From Candidatus Neomicrothrix sp. UBA2974 (GTDB lineage: Bacteria > Actinomycetota > Acidimicrobiia > Acidimicrobiales > MedAcidi-G1), in the NCBI GenBank assembly GCA_002348705.1, contig DEAU01000039.1, positions 109,708 through 173,707 of the forward strand: a stretch of 64,000 bases of DNA, in the 5' to 3' direction. Below are positions 9,005 to 17,342 of this stretch, in pieces; position 1 is the stretch's first letter; every line of letters starts with the position of its first letter. The notes beneath the pieces were generated by a model. It did not search any database. It was given only the letters and a program-made list of their open reading frames with translations, and was not told the DNA's origin. A program made the position numbers and the translations under genes.

Positions 9005-9904
9005 ATGACCGACATAGACGCCCGCTTTGCCGACCTTGCAGGGGTTCGCGCCTCCCTCGCGGACGTGAACTATCTGGCCGACGACGGCATTGCCGGAATC
9101 GTGTATCTGGCGGACCGCTTGGGCAAACCGATCCTTGTCGAGGGTCCAGCGGGAACCGGCAAGACGCAACTGGCAAAAAGCGTTGCGGACATTGTCGATG
9201 CCCGGTTGATTCGTCTCCAGTGTTACGAAGGTCTGGACGAATCGAAGGCGCTCTACGAGTGGAACTACAAGAAACAACTTCTTCGGATACAGGCTGAGGG
9301 CGGTGAAGCTTCATGGGGAGAAGTGGAAGAAGATCTATTCTCCGAGGAGTTCCTTCTGACCCGACCGCTGCTGGAGGCCATCCGGGCGAGCGATCCGGTC
9401 GTCTTACTCGTCGACGAGGTTGACCGGGTTGAGGTGGAGACCGAGGCTCTGCTGCTGGAGATCCTGTCGGAGTATCAGGTCTCGATTCCGGAGTTGGGTA
9501 CTGTCGAGGCCACTCAGGTACCACTGGTCTTTTTGACATCGAACGGGACCCGTGAACTTTCCGAAGCCCTTAAACGGCGCTGTCTTTACCTCTACATCGA
9601 TTATCCCGACCTCGAGCGGGAGCGTCAGATAGTCACGGCGAAGGTGCCGGGTATTGGCGAAGACTTGGCGGACCAGGTTGCTCGCATTGTGCGCACGGTG
9701 CGTCAGCTCGACTTGAAGAAGCATCCTTCTGTCTCTGAGACATTGGACTGGGCCCGGACTCTGGTGCTCCTCGGGGTTGACCAGATCGATGCGGAGACAG
9801 CGATCGATACGGCGAACGTTCTCCTGAAATACCGAACCGATATCGAAAAGGCGGTAAAGGAGTTCGCGGACAATCCGGAGGAGTTGGCTGGGCCGGAGGC
9901 CTGA
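9005..9904 (+). CDS. MoxR/CoxD-type AAA+ ATPase
   Basis: AAA+ ATPase (299 aa) of the MoxR branch; such proteins work as chaperones or activators with a VWA-domain partner. Walker A is GPAGTGKTQLAK (about residues 48-59), Walker B is VVLLVDEVDRVE, sensor 1 lies in PLVFLTSNGTRELSEALKRRCLY with its arginine finger, and sensor 2 is in the C-terminal helical part. The segment SKALYEWNYKKQLL is typical of the CoxD-like group. The VWA gene begins 31 bases downstream, so the two form an operon. No CO dehydrogenase or other obvious client is nearby, so the target is unknown. Confidence 0.88.
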   Translation: MTDIDARFADLAGVRASLADVNYLADDGIAGIVYLADRLGKPILVEGPAGTGKTQLAKSVADIVDARLIRLQCYEGLDESKALYEWNYKKQLLRIQAEGGEASWGEVEEDLFSEEFLLTRPLLEAIRASDPVVLLVDEVDRVEVETEALLLEILSEYQVSIPELGTVEATQVPLVFLTSNGTRELSEALKRRCLYLYIDYPDLERERQIVTAKVPGIGEDLADQVARIVRTVRQLDLKKHPSVSETLDWARTLVLLGVDQIDAETAIDTANVLLKYRTDIEKAVKEFADNPEELAGPEA

Positions 9905-9935
9905 TCCCGACCCTGTAGCTATCACTGGAAAGATC

Positions 9936-11426
9936 ATGGCCGTAACCGAGTCCCCGTCCGACGTCGGCAGAAAGAGCGAACCGCTGCTCGACTTGCTCGG
10001 CGGCTTCATTCTGGAACTCCGAAACGCTGGTATCCCTGTGAGTTTGACCGAGAACCTCGACGCGATGGAGGCGGTCACCCATATTCCGCTAGCCGACCGC
10101 GAGGCATTCAAGTACGCGTTGGGTGCCACATTGGTGAAGAACCACAGCCATTGGCGGGCATTCGAGGTGGTGTTCGAGGTCTACTTCTCATTGCGAGGCC
10201 CCGAGTACGAGATCATGGATACTGACCCGGCATCCTCGCTCGGCGAGGACGAAGATCAGGACGCGAAGATGCCCGGGCAGGGTGACCCTCAAGGGGCTGG
10301 CGGTGGGGGCGGGGCAGCCCTGACACCCGAACAGTTAGCCGAGATGCTCTTCAAGGCCCTTCTGCAAGGTGACGAAGCGATGCTCCGAGCGCTGGCTCGA
10401 CAGGCAGTTATGCGATATGCGGGGATGGAGCCGGGACGTCCAGTCGGAGGCACGTACTACCTGTACCGGACGCTGCGGAACTTGGACTTAGACGGGATGC
10501 TGGAGCGCCTTATAGAGGCAAGCCGTGAGCAAGCCCCGTCAAACCTCACACCACTGGAGGAGCGCTTGGAGCGCGATGAGTTCAATGACCGCATGGATCG
10601 CCTAAAGAAGGAAGTCGAAGCCGAGATTCGACGACGTCTGGTAGCTGATCGTGGGGCCGAGGCGATGGCCAAAACCCTGCGCAAACCACTTCCCGAAGAC
10701 GTCGACTTCATGCATGCGTCTCGAGAAGAGATGGTCAACCTCCGGAAGGCCATCTATCCCCTAACCCGCAAACTGGCTGTCCGCTTGGCTCGCAAGAGAC
10801 GCCATGGCCGCAAGGGACCTCTCGACTTCCGCAACACCATGCGTCATTCGCTCAGTTACGGGGGAGTTCCAGCAGAGCCAAAGTTTAAATTTCCTCGACC
10901 GGCCAAGCCGGAGATAATGGTGGTGGCTGACATTTCTGGTTCGGTGGCCGCCTTTGCCCGCTTCACCCTTCACCTGGTTTACGCCATCAGTAGCCAGTTT
11001 TCGAAAGTGCGATCGTTTGTTTTCATCGACGGCTTAGACGAAGTCACTGGTTTCTTCGAGGGCGTTGAGGACATCGGAGAAGCGGTGCACCGCGTTAACA
11101 CTGAAGCAGATGTCGTATGGGTCGACGGACATTCGGACTATGGCCATGCTTTTGGGGTTTTCTGGGAGAAGTACGGGAGAGACGTTGGCCCAAAGACCAC
11201 GGTCCTAATCTTGGGTGATGCGCGGAACAATTACCACGCCTCCCAGTCTTGGATCCTCAAAGAAGTCAAACACAGGTCCCGGAAGGTTTTCTGGCTAAAT
11301 CCCGAACCACGGGCCTATTGGGATACAGGGGATTCGATCGTGGGCGAGTACGGGACATGGTGCGACGGAGTGCACGAAGTGCGAAACCTCCGCCAACTTG
11401 AGGCCTTTGTCGAGAATCTTGTCTAG
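9936..11426 (+). CDS. CoxE-like von Willebrand factor A domain protein
   Basis: Partner of the preceding AAA ATPase (496 aa). The C-terminal third is a VWA domain with a metal-ion-dependent adhesion site, VVADISGSVAAF (D-x-S-x-S). It ends with the CoxE-type motif GEYGTWCDGVHEVRNLRQLEAFVENL, split here as GEYGTWCDG and NLRQLEAFVENL. The middle is a charged helical region preceded by an acidic, Gly-rich linker (about residues 95-130). A GGAAAG Shine-Dalgarno-like sequence precedes the ATG. It is probably cytoplasmic, having no signal peptide or membrane segment. The function is inferred only from family pairing. Confidence 0.85.
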   Translation: MAVTESPSDVGRKSEPLLDLLGGFILELRNAGIPVSLTENLDAMEAVTHIPLADREAFKYALGATLVKNHSHWRAFEVVFEVYFSLRGPEYEIMDTDPASSLGEDEDQDAKMPGQGDPQGAGGGGGAALTPEQLAEMLFKALLQGDEAMLRALARQAVMRYAGMEPGRPVGGTYYLYRTLRNLDLDGMLERLIEASREQAPSNLTPLEERLERDEFNDRMDRLKKEVEAEIRRRLVADRGAEAMAKTLRKPLPEDVDFMHASREEMVNLRKAIYPLTRKLAVRLARKRRHGRKGPLDFRNTMRHSLSYGGVPAEPKFKFPRPAKPEIMVVADISGSVAAFARFTLHLVYAISSQFSKVRSFVFIDGLDEVTGFFEGVEDIGEAVHRVNTEADVVWVDGHSDYGHAFGVFWEKYGRDVGPKTTVLILGDARNNYHASQSWILKEVKHRSRKVFWLNPEPRAYWDTGDSIVGEYGTWCDGVHEVRNLRQLEAFVENLV

Positions 11427-11448
11427 TTCCGCCAGTTGAACAGCTGCC

Positions 11449-12822
11449 TTAGGCGCTCCCGGTGCGGAGTAGCTCGGCTACCCGGAATGCGAGATCGAGG
11501 CTCTGGCTGCCGTTCAGGCGGGGATCGCACATGGTCTCGTAACGGCTTCCTAGATCCTCTGTGAGCACTTCGGAGCCGCCCCCAAGGCACTCGGTAACGT
11601 TGTCACCTGTGAGTTCTAGATGGACGCCACCGGGATGGGTCCCGGCGAATCGATGGGCAGCGAAGAAGCCGGACACCTCAGCTAAGACGTCTTCGAAGTG
11701 ACGCGTTTTGCGACCGTCATCGGCGGTGAAGGTGTTCCCGTGCATCGGGTCACATACCCATACAACAGGGTGTTCGGCCTCATGAACGGCAGCTAGTAGT
11801 GCCGGAAGTTGATCGACCACCTTGGTGGCTCCCATCCTGGCTATCAATGTCAGTCGGCCTGGGACCCGTTCGGGGTTCAATGCCTCGCAGAGGGCCAAGA
11901 CTTCTTCCGACGTGGCAGCAGGGCCGAGTTTGCAGCCCAGCGGGTTGCGAACGCCACTCAAGAACTCCACATGTGCACCGTCAATCTGGCGAGTTCTTTC
12001 GCCAATCCAGAGCATGTGGGCCGAGCAGTCGTACCAGTCGCCAGTAAGGGAGTCTTGCCGGGTGAGGGCCTCTTCATAGCCGAGAAGGAGCGCTTCGTGG
12101 CTGGTGTAGAAGTCCACTTGACGAAGGTCGGTGAGCGTCTCACTGGTAATTCCGCAAGCCGACATGAACTGGACGGCTCGGTCGATCTCGTTAGCCAGGG
12201 CCTCGTAGCGCTGGCCTGCTGGGCTATCGGCGACGAATTCCCGGTTCCACTGGTGAACCCGAGATAGGTCGGCATAGCCGCCCTTGGTGAAGGCGCGCAA
12301 CAAATTGAGAGTGGCCGCGGCTCGGTTGTAGGCGGTCAGCAGTCGGGTTGGATCGGCGGTACGTGCTTTGGACGAGAAGCTGACGTCGTTGACTATGTGT
12401 CCTCGAAATGACGGCAACTCCACTCCGTCGACAGTCTCGGTGTCGTTCGAACGGGGTTTGGCGAACTGTCCAGCTATTCGGCCGACCTTAACGACGGGTA
12501 CTCCGGTGTAGTAGGTGAGCACCACGGCCATCTGAAGGATGACGCGAAGTCGGTCACGGATTGAGTCTGCTGCAGTGTCGAAGGACTCGGCGCAGTCGCC
12601 GGCTTGGAGGAGGAAGGCTTGGCCAGCAGCTACTTCAGCGAGACGGTCGGTGAGCTCGCGTGCTTCGCCGGCGAAGACAAGGGGAGGTAGAGAGAAAAGT
12701 TGCTTCAGAATGTCCGAATGAACCGCTTCGTCGGGCCACTCAGGCTGCTGAAGGGCGACATGATTGCGCCACGACTGAGGATCCCAGTCTGTGGCGGGAC
12801 GCGAGGAATCTGTGGTGTTCAC
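11449..12822 (-). CDS. aroG: class II 3-deoxy-7-phosphoheptulonate synthase
   Basis: DAHP synthase of the plant/actinobacterial class II type. It condenses phosphoenolpyruvate and erythrose 4-phosphate in the first step of the shikimate pathway. Its 457 residues match the family. FLLQAGDCAESF contains the metal-binding Cys; VVKVGRIAGQFAKPRS and WVCDPMHGNTF are diagnostic. The GTG start is 7 bases after a -10-like TAGGCT. Chorismate synthase, the last step of the pathway, is at 61337-62425 but unlinked. The gene converges on the VWA gene with a 22-base gap. Confidence 0.95.
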   Translation of the reverse strand: MNTTDSSRPATDWDPQSWRNHVALQQPEWPDEAVHSDILKQLFSLPPLVFAGEARELTDRLAEVAAGQAFLLQAGDCAESFDTAADSIRDRLRVILQMAVVLTYYTGVPVVKVGRIAGQFAKPRSNDTETVDGVELPSFRGHIVNDVSFSSKARTADPTRLLTAYNRAAATLNLLRAFTKGGYADLSRVHQWNREFVADSPAGQRYEALANEIDRAVQFMSACGITSETLTDLRQVDFYTSHEALLLGYEEALTRQDSLTGDWYDCSAHMLWIGERTRQIDGAHVEFLSGVRNPLGCKLGPAATSEEVLALCEALNPERVPGRLTLIARMGATKVVDQLPALLAAVHEAEHPVVWVCDPMHGNTFTADDGRKTRHFEDVLAEVSGFFAAHRFAGTHPGGVHLELTGDNVTECLGGGSEVLTEDLGSRYETMCDPRLNGSQSLDLAFRVAELLRTGSA

Positions 12823-12835
12823 GAACTAAAGCCTA
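12823..12835 (-). promoter_or_regulatory. putative leaderless -10 element of the DAHP synthase gene
   Basis: On the minus strand TAGGCT is followed by 7 bases and the GTG at 12822. Confidence 0.45.
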
Positions 12836-12913
12836 CGGCCCACCCGCTCGTGGTTGTGAGGGAGTTTCGTGCAGAGCCAGGGCCCATCGGGTCGGCCGGC
12901 ACTCCGGTCGGAG

Positions 12914-13744
12914 TCAGGCGACGTCGCTGTATTCGCTGGCGCGGTCGCGCACCGTGGTGACGGCTCGTTTGACGAGACGTCTGGCTGCCTCGGCGGTTAC
13001 GCCCAACTCTTCTCCGACCTCGCGGTAGCTGCGCTTTCGGCCGTCTGTGAGGCCGAAACGCTGTTCCACGGCATAGCGGGCCCGGTTGTCTAGGACATCA
13101 AGGAGCCGGGTGGCCATTTCGCTTTCCGCTAAGGCCATTACCTGCAGCTCGGGCCCAGGAGCGGCATCGGGGAGCAGGTCGACCAACTCGTTGCTGTCGT
13201 CGTCACCGATCGTCCGATCCAAGGAAGTAGGGGTCGTTAGGCGATGAAGTCGGGCATGTTCCTCATCAAGCTCGTCTCCATTCCCTGAAACAGCCCGAAG
13301 AGCAGCTCGAAGACTGGCCGACCGATCACCGGGAAGACGAACCAGACTGGCCTTCTGGTCAAGGGCCCTGCCGATGGCCTGACGGATCCAGAAGGTGGCG
13401 TAGGTAGAAAACTTGAACCCTTTACGCCAGTCGAATTTGTCTACGGCGTGCTCCAGACCAAGATTGCCTTCTTGGATGAGATCCAAGAGCTCCATTCCAG
13501 GGGGTAGGGGGTATCGTCGGGCAACGCTGACTACCAAACGCAGATTGGAGCGGATGAAACGGTCCTTGGCCCGGGCGGCAGCTCGGATGGGTCGTTCGAT
13601 GTCGCGACCGGTTTCGCCAGCTTCCTTGCGTTCACGGGCCGCAGCGCCAGCTTCAATGATCTGGGACAGTTCTCTCTCCTCCTGTGCGTTCAGAAGGGGG
13701 ACCATTCCGATCTCGTTCAGGTACTGACCTACGGAGTCACTCAT
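12914..13744 (-). CDS. RNA polymerase sigma-70 family factor, group 2
   Basis: A sigma factor of 276 residues. It has region 1.2 (SVGQYLNEIGMVPLLNAQEERELSQ) and region 2 (FIRSNLRLVVSVARRY, LIQEGNLGLEHAVDKFD, FSTYATFWIRQAIGRAL). A linker and region 3 follow, then a region 4 helix-turn-helix (SYREVGEELGVTAEAARRLVKRA). It lacks the long region 1.1 of a primary sigma factor and is shorter, which suggests a SigB/HrdA-like alternative of the RpoD type. Its region 2.4 resembles that of the housekeeping factor, so it may read similar -10 sequences. No anti-sigma factor is adjacent. Confidence 0.88.
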   Translation of the reverse strand: MSDSVGQYLNEIGMVPLLNAQEERELSQIIEAGAAARERKEAGETGRDIERPIRAAARAKDRFIRSNLRLVVSVARRYPLPPGMELLDLIQEGNLGLEHAVDKFDWRKGFKFSTYATFWIRQAIGRALDQKASLVRLPGDRSASLRAALRAVSGNGDELDEEHARLHRLTTPTSLDRTIGDDDSNELVDLLPDAAPGPELQVMALAESEMATRLLDVLDNRARYAVEQRFGLTDGRKRSYREVGEELGVTAEAARRLVKRAVTTVRDRASEYSDVA

Positions 13745-14050
13745 TTTCGTCTCAACTCGCTCTACTTTTAGCTCTGAACGGCTACCGCTATTACGCGCGC
13801 CGAATTAGGGATTTCTGGAAAGAGGACGTGCATCCGGACTGTCTGGTCAGGTGTTCCGGGTCCCGTCTGCCAGATATTCAAGCACAGACACTGCTCTCTG
13901 TCCATTCTTCAGCCCGTGACGTCGGTCATATACAGCAGTTGAATAGTCAGCGTCGACGCGTGTTTTGAACTGTTTTCGCAGGTCAGGTCGTATTACGCTG
14001 ACTCATCTCACCATACGTAGTCACACGTGACGATCTTTAAGAAAGACTCG
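13745..14050. other. intergenic region between divergent sigma-factor and nadD genes
   Basis: This stretch separates the sigma-factor start from the nadD promoter. I see no convincing ORF, tRNA or strong terminator. TTGAAC at about 13964 could be a -35, but no well-spaced -10 follows. It could hold regulatory sequence for the sigma gene. Confidence 0.5.
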
Positions 14051-14067
14051 CTCGATATTATCGAGAC
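14051..14067 (+). promoter_or_regulatory. palindrome overlapping the putative leaderless -10 of nadD
   Basis: CTCGATATTATCGAG (14051-14065) is a perfect 7-bp inverted repeat around a central T. It contains TATTAT (14056-14061), a good -10 that ends 6 bases before the GTG at 14068. A repressor bound here would block the promoter. The transcript is probably leaderless. Confidence 0.5.
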
Positions 14068-14709
14068 GTGTCTCTTCGAACCGACGTGACTGTGCCGTCG
14101 CGGATAGGACTACTGGGAGGCACCTTTGATCCGCCGCACCATGGACATCTAGCGGCGGCAGAGACGGCACGCGAGACCTTGGGGCTGGATCGGGTGGTTC
14201 TTGTCGTAGCCAACGACCCGTGGCAGAAAACGGCAGCGAATTGTCCACCGGTTTCGCCAGTGGAGATCCGGCTCGCCATGGTTCGGGCTGCAGTGGTCGA
14301 CCATCCGGACTTGGAAGTAGACGACATCGAGATCAGACGTGGGGGCCCGTCTTATACGGCAGACACTCTCGCCGAGTACACGCAGCATCACCCGAAGTCT
14401 CAACTGTTTCTGCTCGTAGGCAGTGATGTTGCCCCGGGTCTTGACGGGTGGGTGCGTCCAGAGGACGTTCGGAGCAGTGCGACAATCGTCGTGATGGAAC
14501 GACCTGGTCACATCGGAGGACGTCCGCCTGCGGGATGGGAGTATGAGGTTCTGGACGGCAGCTTTCCCGATCTAGCCGGTCGGGAACTACGGGCGGTGGT
14601 CGCTGCCGGCGGAGACTCCTCTGACGCGGTACCGCCGAGCGTAGCCACCTTGATTCTCGACCACGGGCTTTACGGGATCCGCCGGCGACCGGGCCAAATG
14701 AGGAGATGA
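14068..14709 (+). CDS. nadD: nicotinate-nucleotide adenylyltransferase
   Basis: NAD biosynthesis enzyme (213 aa) that transfers AMP from ATP to nicotinate mononucleotide. The nucleotidyltransferase signature GLLGGTFDPPHHGHL (GxFDPxHxGH) is near the N-terminus. FLLVGSDVAPGLDGWVRPEDV is the family substrate-binding segment, and LYGIRRRPG lies at the C-terminus. The GTG start follows the TATTAT palindrome. Its stop overlaps the next gene's ATG, giving the usual nadD - LytR_C - rsfS order. Confidence 0.95.
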   Translation: MSLRTDVTVPSRIGLLGGTFDPPHHGHLAAAETARETLGLDRVVLVVANDPWQKTAANCPPVSPVEIRLAMVRAAVVDHPDLEVDDIEIRRGGPSYTADTLAEYTQHHPKSQLFLLVGSDVAPGLDGWVRPEDVRSSATIVVMERPGHIGGRPPAGWEYEVLDGSFPDLAGRELRAVVAAGGDSSDAVPPSVATLILDHGLYGIRRRPGQMRR

Positions 14710-15911
14710 TGCCGTCGGACGGGAGACAGCAGAGCCGGCGGCCCACACCCCGGCTGCCGCCGGTCTGGCGGTGGGGTTTTCCCGTCCTCGCCCTGCTAGT
14801 CGCCACCTTGGGATTCGTCCTTCTCTTTAGTGGCCTGTCCACGGTGTTGGATAGCCGACGCGGTGAGACGCGCGAGGCGGTTACTGACCCATCGGCCCCA
14901 GGCTTCGAGGCATTTGTGGAACAGACCTGGTCGATGCTGATTGCCACCGAGGATTTGAGTGGCGAGTTGGTTCAGGTAGCGGTGGTGGCAGCTTCTGATC
15001 GTGGCGGAAACGGGGGTACCGTCCTGCTGATCCCGGTGGAACTCCCTGTGGAAATCGGAGGCGGCGACGTGGGAGTGGGATGCGGCGAGCGTGGCTGCAA
15101 TCTGGTTGACCACCACCGAGTCGGAGGTCTAGAACGTGTCCGCGCCGCTGTCGCCTCGGTATTAGACGTCGAGGTGACTGCTGCAACGCTGTTGACTCCT
15201 GAGCGTTGGAAAAGTCTCGCTGGTTCAGTCGGGTCAGTTCCCGTCAATCTGGCGGGTGAGTTGGTTGCTGCAAGTGGGGACGGGACGTCAGTAGTGAGAT
15301 TTCCCGCCGGGACCGCGCAGGTGGCGGCATCTGACGTTGTCGACTTCTTCTCTTTTCCGGGAGAGGTCGGCGGCGCAGGTCGAATCGACCGGCAGCGAGA
15401 CTGGTGGAAGAGTTGGATGTCGGCAGTGGGTTCCGGTAAGCCGGACACCAACCTGCCCGCCTTGGATCTGGATGTAATTCACCTTCTAGGGACCGTCGCC
15501 GGAGGTCGAGTCAGGGTGCCAGTTGGCCCGTGGACAGGAGGCGAGGACGTTCCGACTATCGACCAAGGTCGGCTAGTCGACTTGGTGGTTGCGATGTTTC
15601 CAGTCCCCATCCCTCAGGCGCCTGGGCTACGTCCTACCGTTCGCTTACTGAACGGTACCGGTGACCGCTCGGTGGATTCGGCAGCCCGACAGGCCGTGCT
15701 GCGGGCCGGAGTGGAGTTGGTGGTGGTGGGCAACTACCGGTCCGCAGGCGTGATCCAGACGCGCGTGCTGCACCGCGACCCCGCTGATCAGCCCGCGGCG
15801 GCTGCGCTGGCGGCAGCTCTTGGCGGGGGTGTCCTGCATGACGAGTTCCTGAGTCCGGTGACTGACCTAACGGTGGTTATCGGGTCCGATTTCCGAATGG
15901 ATGGACATTGA
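14706..15911 (+). CDS. membrane-anchored LytR C-terminal domain protein
   Basis: A 401-residue protein with a cytoplasmic, proline- and basic-rich N-terminus, one membrane helix (about residues 24-46, FPVLALLVATLGFVLLFSG) and an extracytoplasmic part. The middle resembles a diverged LytR-CpsA-Psr catalytic domain, and the C-terminal 95 or so residues (RPTVRLLNGTGDRSVDSAAR onwards) form a LytR_C domain. Such proteins act in cell-envelope polymer attachment. I do not see the full arginine/aspartate set of an active LCP phosphotransferase, so catalytic activity is doubtful. It overlaps nadD by 4 bases and rsfS at its end. Confidence 0.75.
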   Translation: MMPSDGRQQSRRPTPRLPPVWRWGFPVLALLVATLGFVLLFSGLSTVLDSRRGETREAVTDPSAPGFEAFVEQTWSMLIATEDLSGELVQVAVVAASDRGGNGGTVLLIPVELPVEIGGGDVGVGCGERGCNLVDHHRVGGLERVRAAVASVLDVEVTAATLLTPERWKSLAGSVGSVPVNLAGELVAASGDGTSVVRFPAGTAQVAASDVVDFFSFPGEVGGAGRIDRQRDWWKSWMSAVGSGKPDTNLPALDLDVIHLLGTVAGGRVRVPVGPWTGGEDVPTIDQGRLVDLVVAMFPVPIPQAPGLRPTVRLLNGTGDRSVDSAARQAVLRAGVELVVVGNYRSAGVIQTRVLHRDPADQPAAAALAAALGGGVLHDEFLSPVTDLTVVIGSDFRMDGH

Positions 15912-15952
15912 AGCCGTCGGATGTCGGAACCTCGGATGGGCGCACGAATCGG

Positions 15953-16327
15953 ATGCCGATCAGGGAGAAGACACTTGCTGACTGGGCCCGTGCTGCAGCT
16001 CGGGCAGCCGACGACAAGCTCGGACACGAGACGGTGGTAATCGATGTCGGTGAAGTGTTGTCGATTACTGACTTCTTTGTGGTGACCAGCGGGCGCACGC
16101 CCAGGCAGGTTCGTTCCATTGTCGAGGGGATCGAGGAACAGTTGAGAATCCTCGATTGTCCAAAGCCCTTGCGAGTCGAGGGCCAGGACAGCCACCGTTG
16201 GGTCCTCATCGACTACGGAGGATTCGTGGTTCATGTGCTGGACGAGGAGTCACGCCGCCTTTACGACTTGGAGCGACTCTGGTCAGATTGCCCGAGGGTG
16301 TCCTGGCAGGAAGGCTGGACCACCTGA
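15953..16327 (+). CDS. rsfS: ribosomal silencing factor RsfS
   Basis: Binds L14 on the 50S subunit and prevents subunit joining when nutrients are scarce. The 124 residues contain the Oligomerization domain core: VVIDVGEVLSITDFFVVTSG, EGQDSHRWVLIDYGGFVVHV and YDLERLWSD. The open frame reaches a TTG at 15908 overlapping the previous stop. The ATG at 15953 is preferred because MPIREKTLADWARAAARAA matches the usual N-terminal length. It is the last gene of the nadD operon and converges on the cobalamin operon. Confidence 0.93.
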   Translation: MPIREKTLADWARAAARAADDKLGHETVVIDVGEVLSITDFFVVTSGRTPRQVRSIVEGIEEQLRILDCPKPLRVEGQDSHRWVLIDYGGFVVHVLDEESRRLYDLERLWSDCPRVSWQEGWTT

Positions 16328-16373
16328 GGAGGTGATCGCGTTGGCGCGGTCGGGGCGGACCGAGGGCCCGTGT

Positions 16374-17342
16374 TTAGAGGTGTGGGGTAAGAGGTCGACG
16401 GGCTGACGGCTGCCAACTACTCGCCCGGGAGTGCTGATCTAGGGTGTCTGAGAGTCGCTGAAGGCCCAAGGCGTCGGGGACGGCGATGCGTACCGCATCG
16501 GGATGGCCAAAGCTTGCTCCGTCGCGCAGCAGTATGCCGTAGAAAAGGAGATCGTCTCGCAGCCCGGGGGCGTGAGGGACCCACACGTAGTTCGCTGAGC
16601 TGTCATCTGGATGGAGGTCATGGGCTCTGAGTAGCTCGGATAACTCACCGCGTAGTTCGGAGATGCCTTCTCTCCAAGCACTGGGGTCCGCTCCGTCTAG
16701 GAGATCGGGAAGGGCGGCGGCGGCAAAACCGTTGAGTGACCACTGGGGTCTGCGTTTCGCTATTGCAGCGGCGGAGCGGTCGTCGGGGCACAGAACGTAC
16801 CCGACCCGCAATCCAGGACAGGCCAGAGCCTTAGTTAGCGATCCGACAACGGTGGTTTCGGCGTCGCCACGTGTCCATTGACCGGTAGCTAGTGAGTAGA
16901 AGGCCTCATCGCGCACCTGCGCTTGGTCATCCGAGTCGGCTAGGCGTCCGGTCGGATTGTGGGGGTCCGATACCCACCGGGGAGCCTGCATGGTCTCGTC
17001 GACCTCGGTGAGGTGGCGGGCGTACAGAGAGAACTCGAATGAGTCAACGGAACCGACGGGATACTCGGCGGCTACTAGGGCGATGGCCTCGGCACCACCA
17101 TTGGTTAGGACCAGTCTTTCTGCATCTATCCCGATGACCTCGGCGAGGGCAGCGGTTGCTCGTTGATCGTCTGGGTAGCGGACGATGGCGTCGAGGTGGC
17201 GGGCCAAGATCGGCTTGGGATCGGGGGCTAGGGGGTTGAGGCTGGCTGAAAGGTCGAGGATTTCACGGACGGGAACCCCAAGAGCAGTGGCTAGCAGGGA
17301 AGCGTCCCCGCCATGGGGCCCCGGGGGAATGAGACTTGTCAT
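16374..17342 (-). CDS. cobC: CobC-like aminotransferase (threonine-phosphate decarboxylase type)
   Basis: Pyridoxal-phosphate enzyme (322 aa) of the HisC/CobD fold. In cobalamin operons such proteins make (R)-1-aminopropan-2-ol phosphate, the linker of the nucleotide loop. Visible features are LDLSASLNPLAPDP, DPHNPTGRL, and GSLTKALACPGLRVGY with the PLP-binding lysine. It is the last gene of the operon and overlaps cobD(cbiB) by 4 bases (ATGA). The naming is confusing across species: this corresponds to Salmonella CobD and Pseudomonas CobC. A role in histidine synthesis is less likely given the context. Confidence 0.85.
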   Translation of the reverse strand: MTSLIPPGPHGGDASLLATALGVPVREILDLSASLNPLAPDPKPILARHLDAIVRYPDDQRATAALAEVIGIDAERLVLTNGGAEAIALVAAEYPVGSVDSFEFSLYARHLTEVDETMQAPRWVSDPHNPTGRLADSDDQAQVRDEAFYSLATGQWTRGDAETTVVGSLTKALACPGLRVGYVLCPDDRSAAAIAKRRPQWSLNGFAAAALPDLLDGADPSAWREGISELRGELSELLRAHDLHPDDSSANYVWVPHAPGLRDDLLFYGILLRDGASFGHPDAVRIAVPDALGLQRLSDTLDQHSRASSWQPSARRPLTPHL

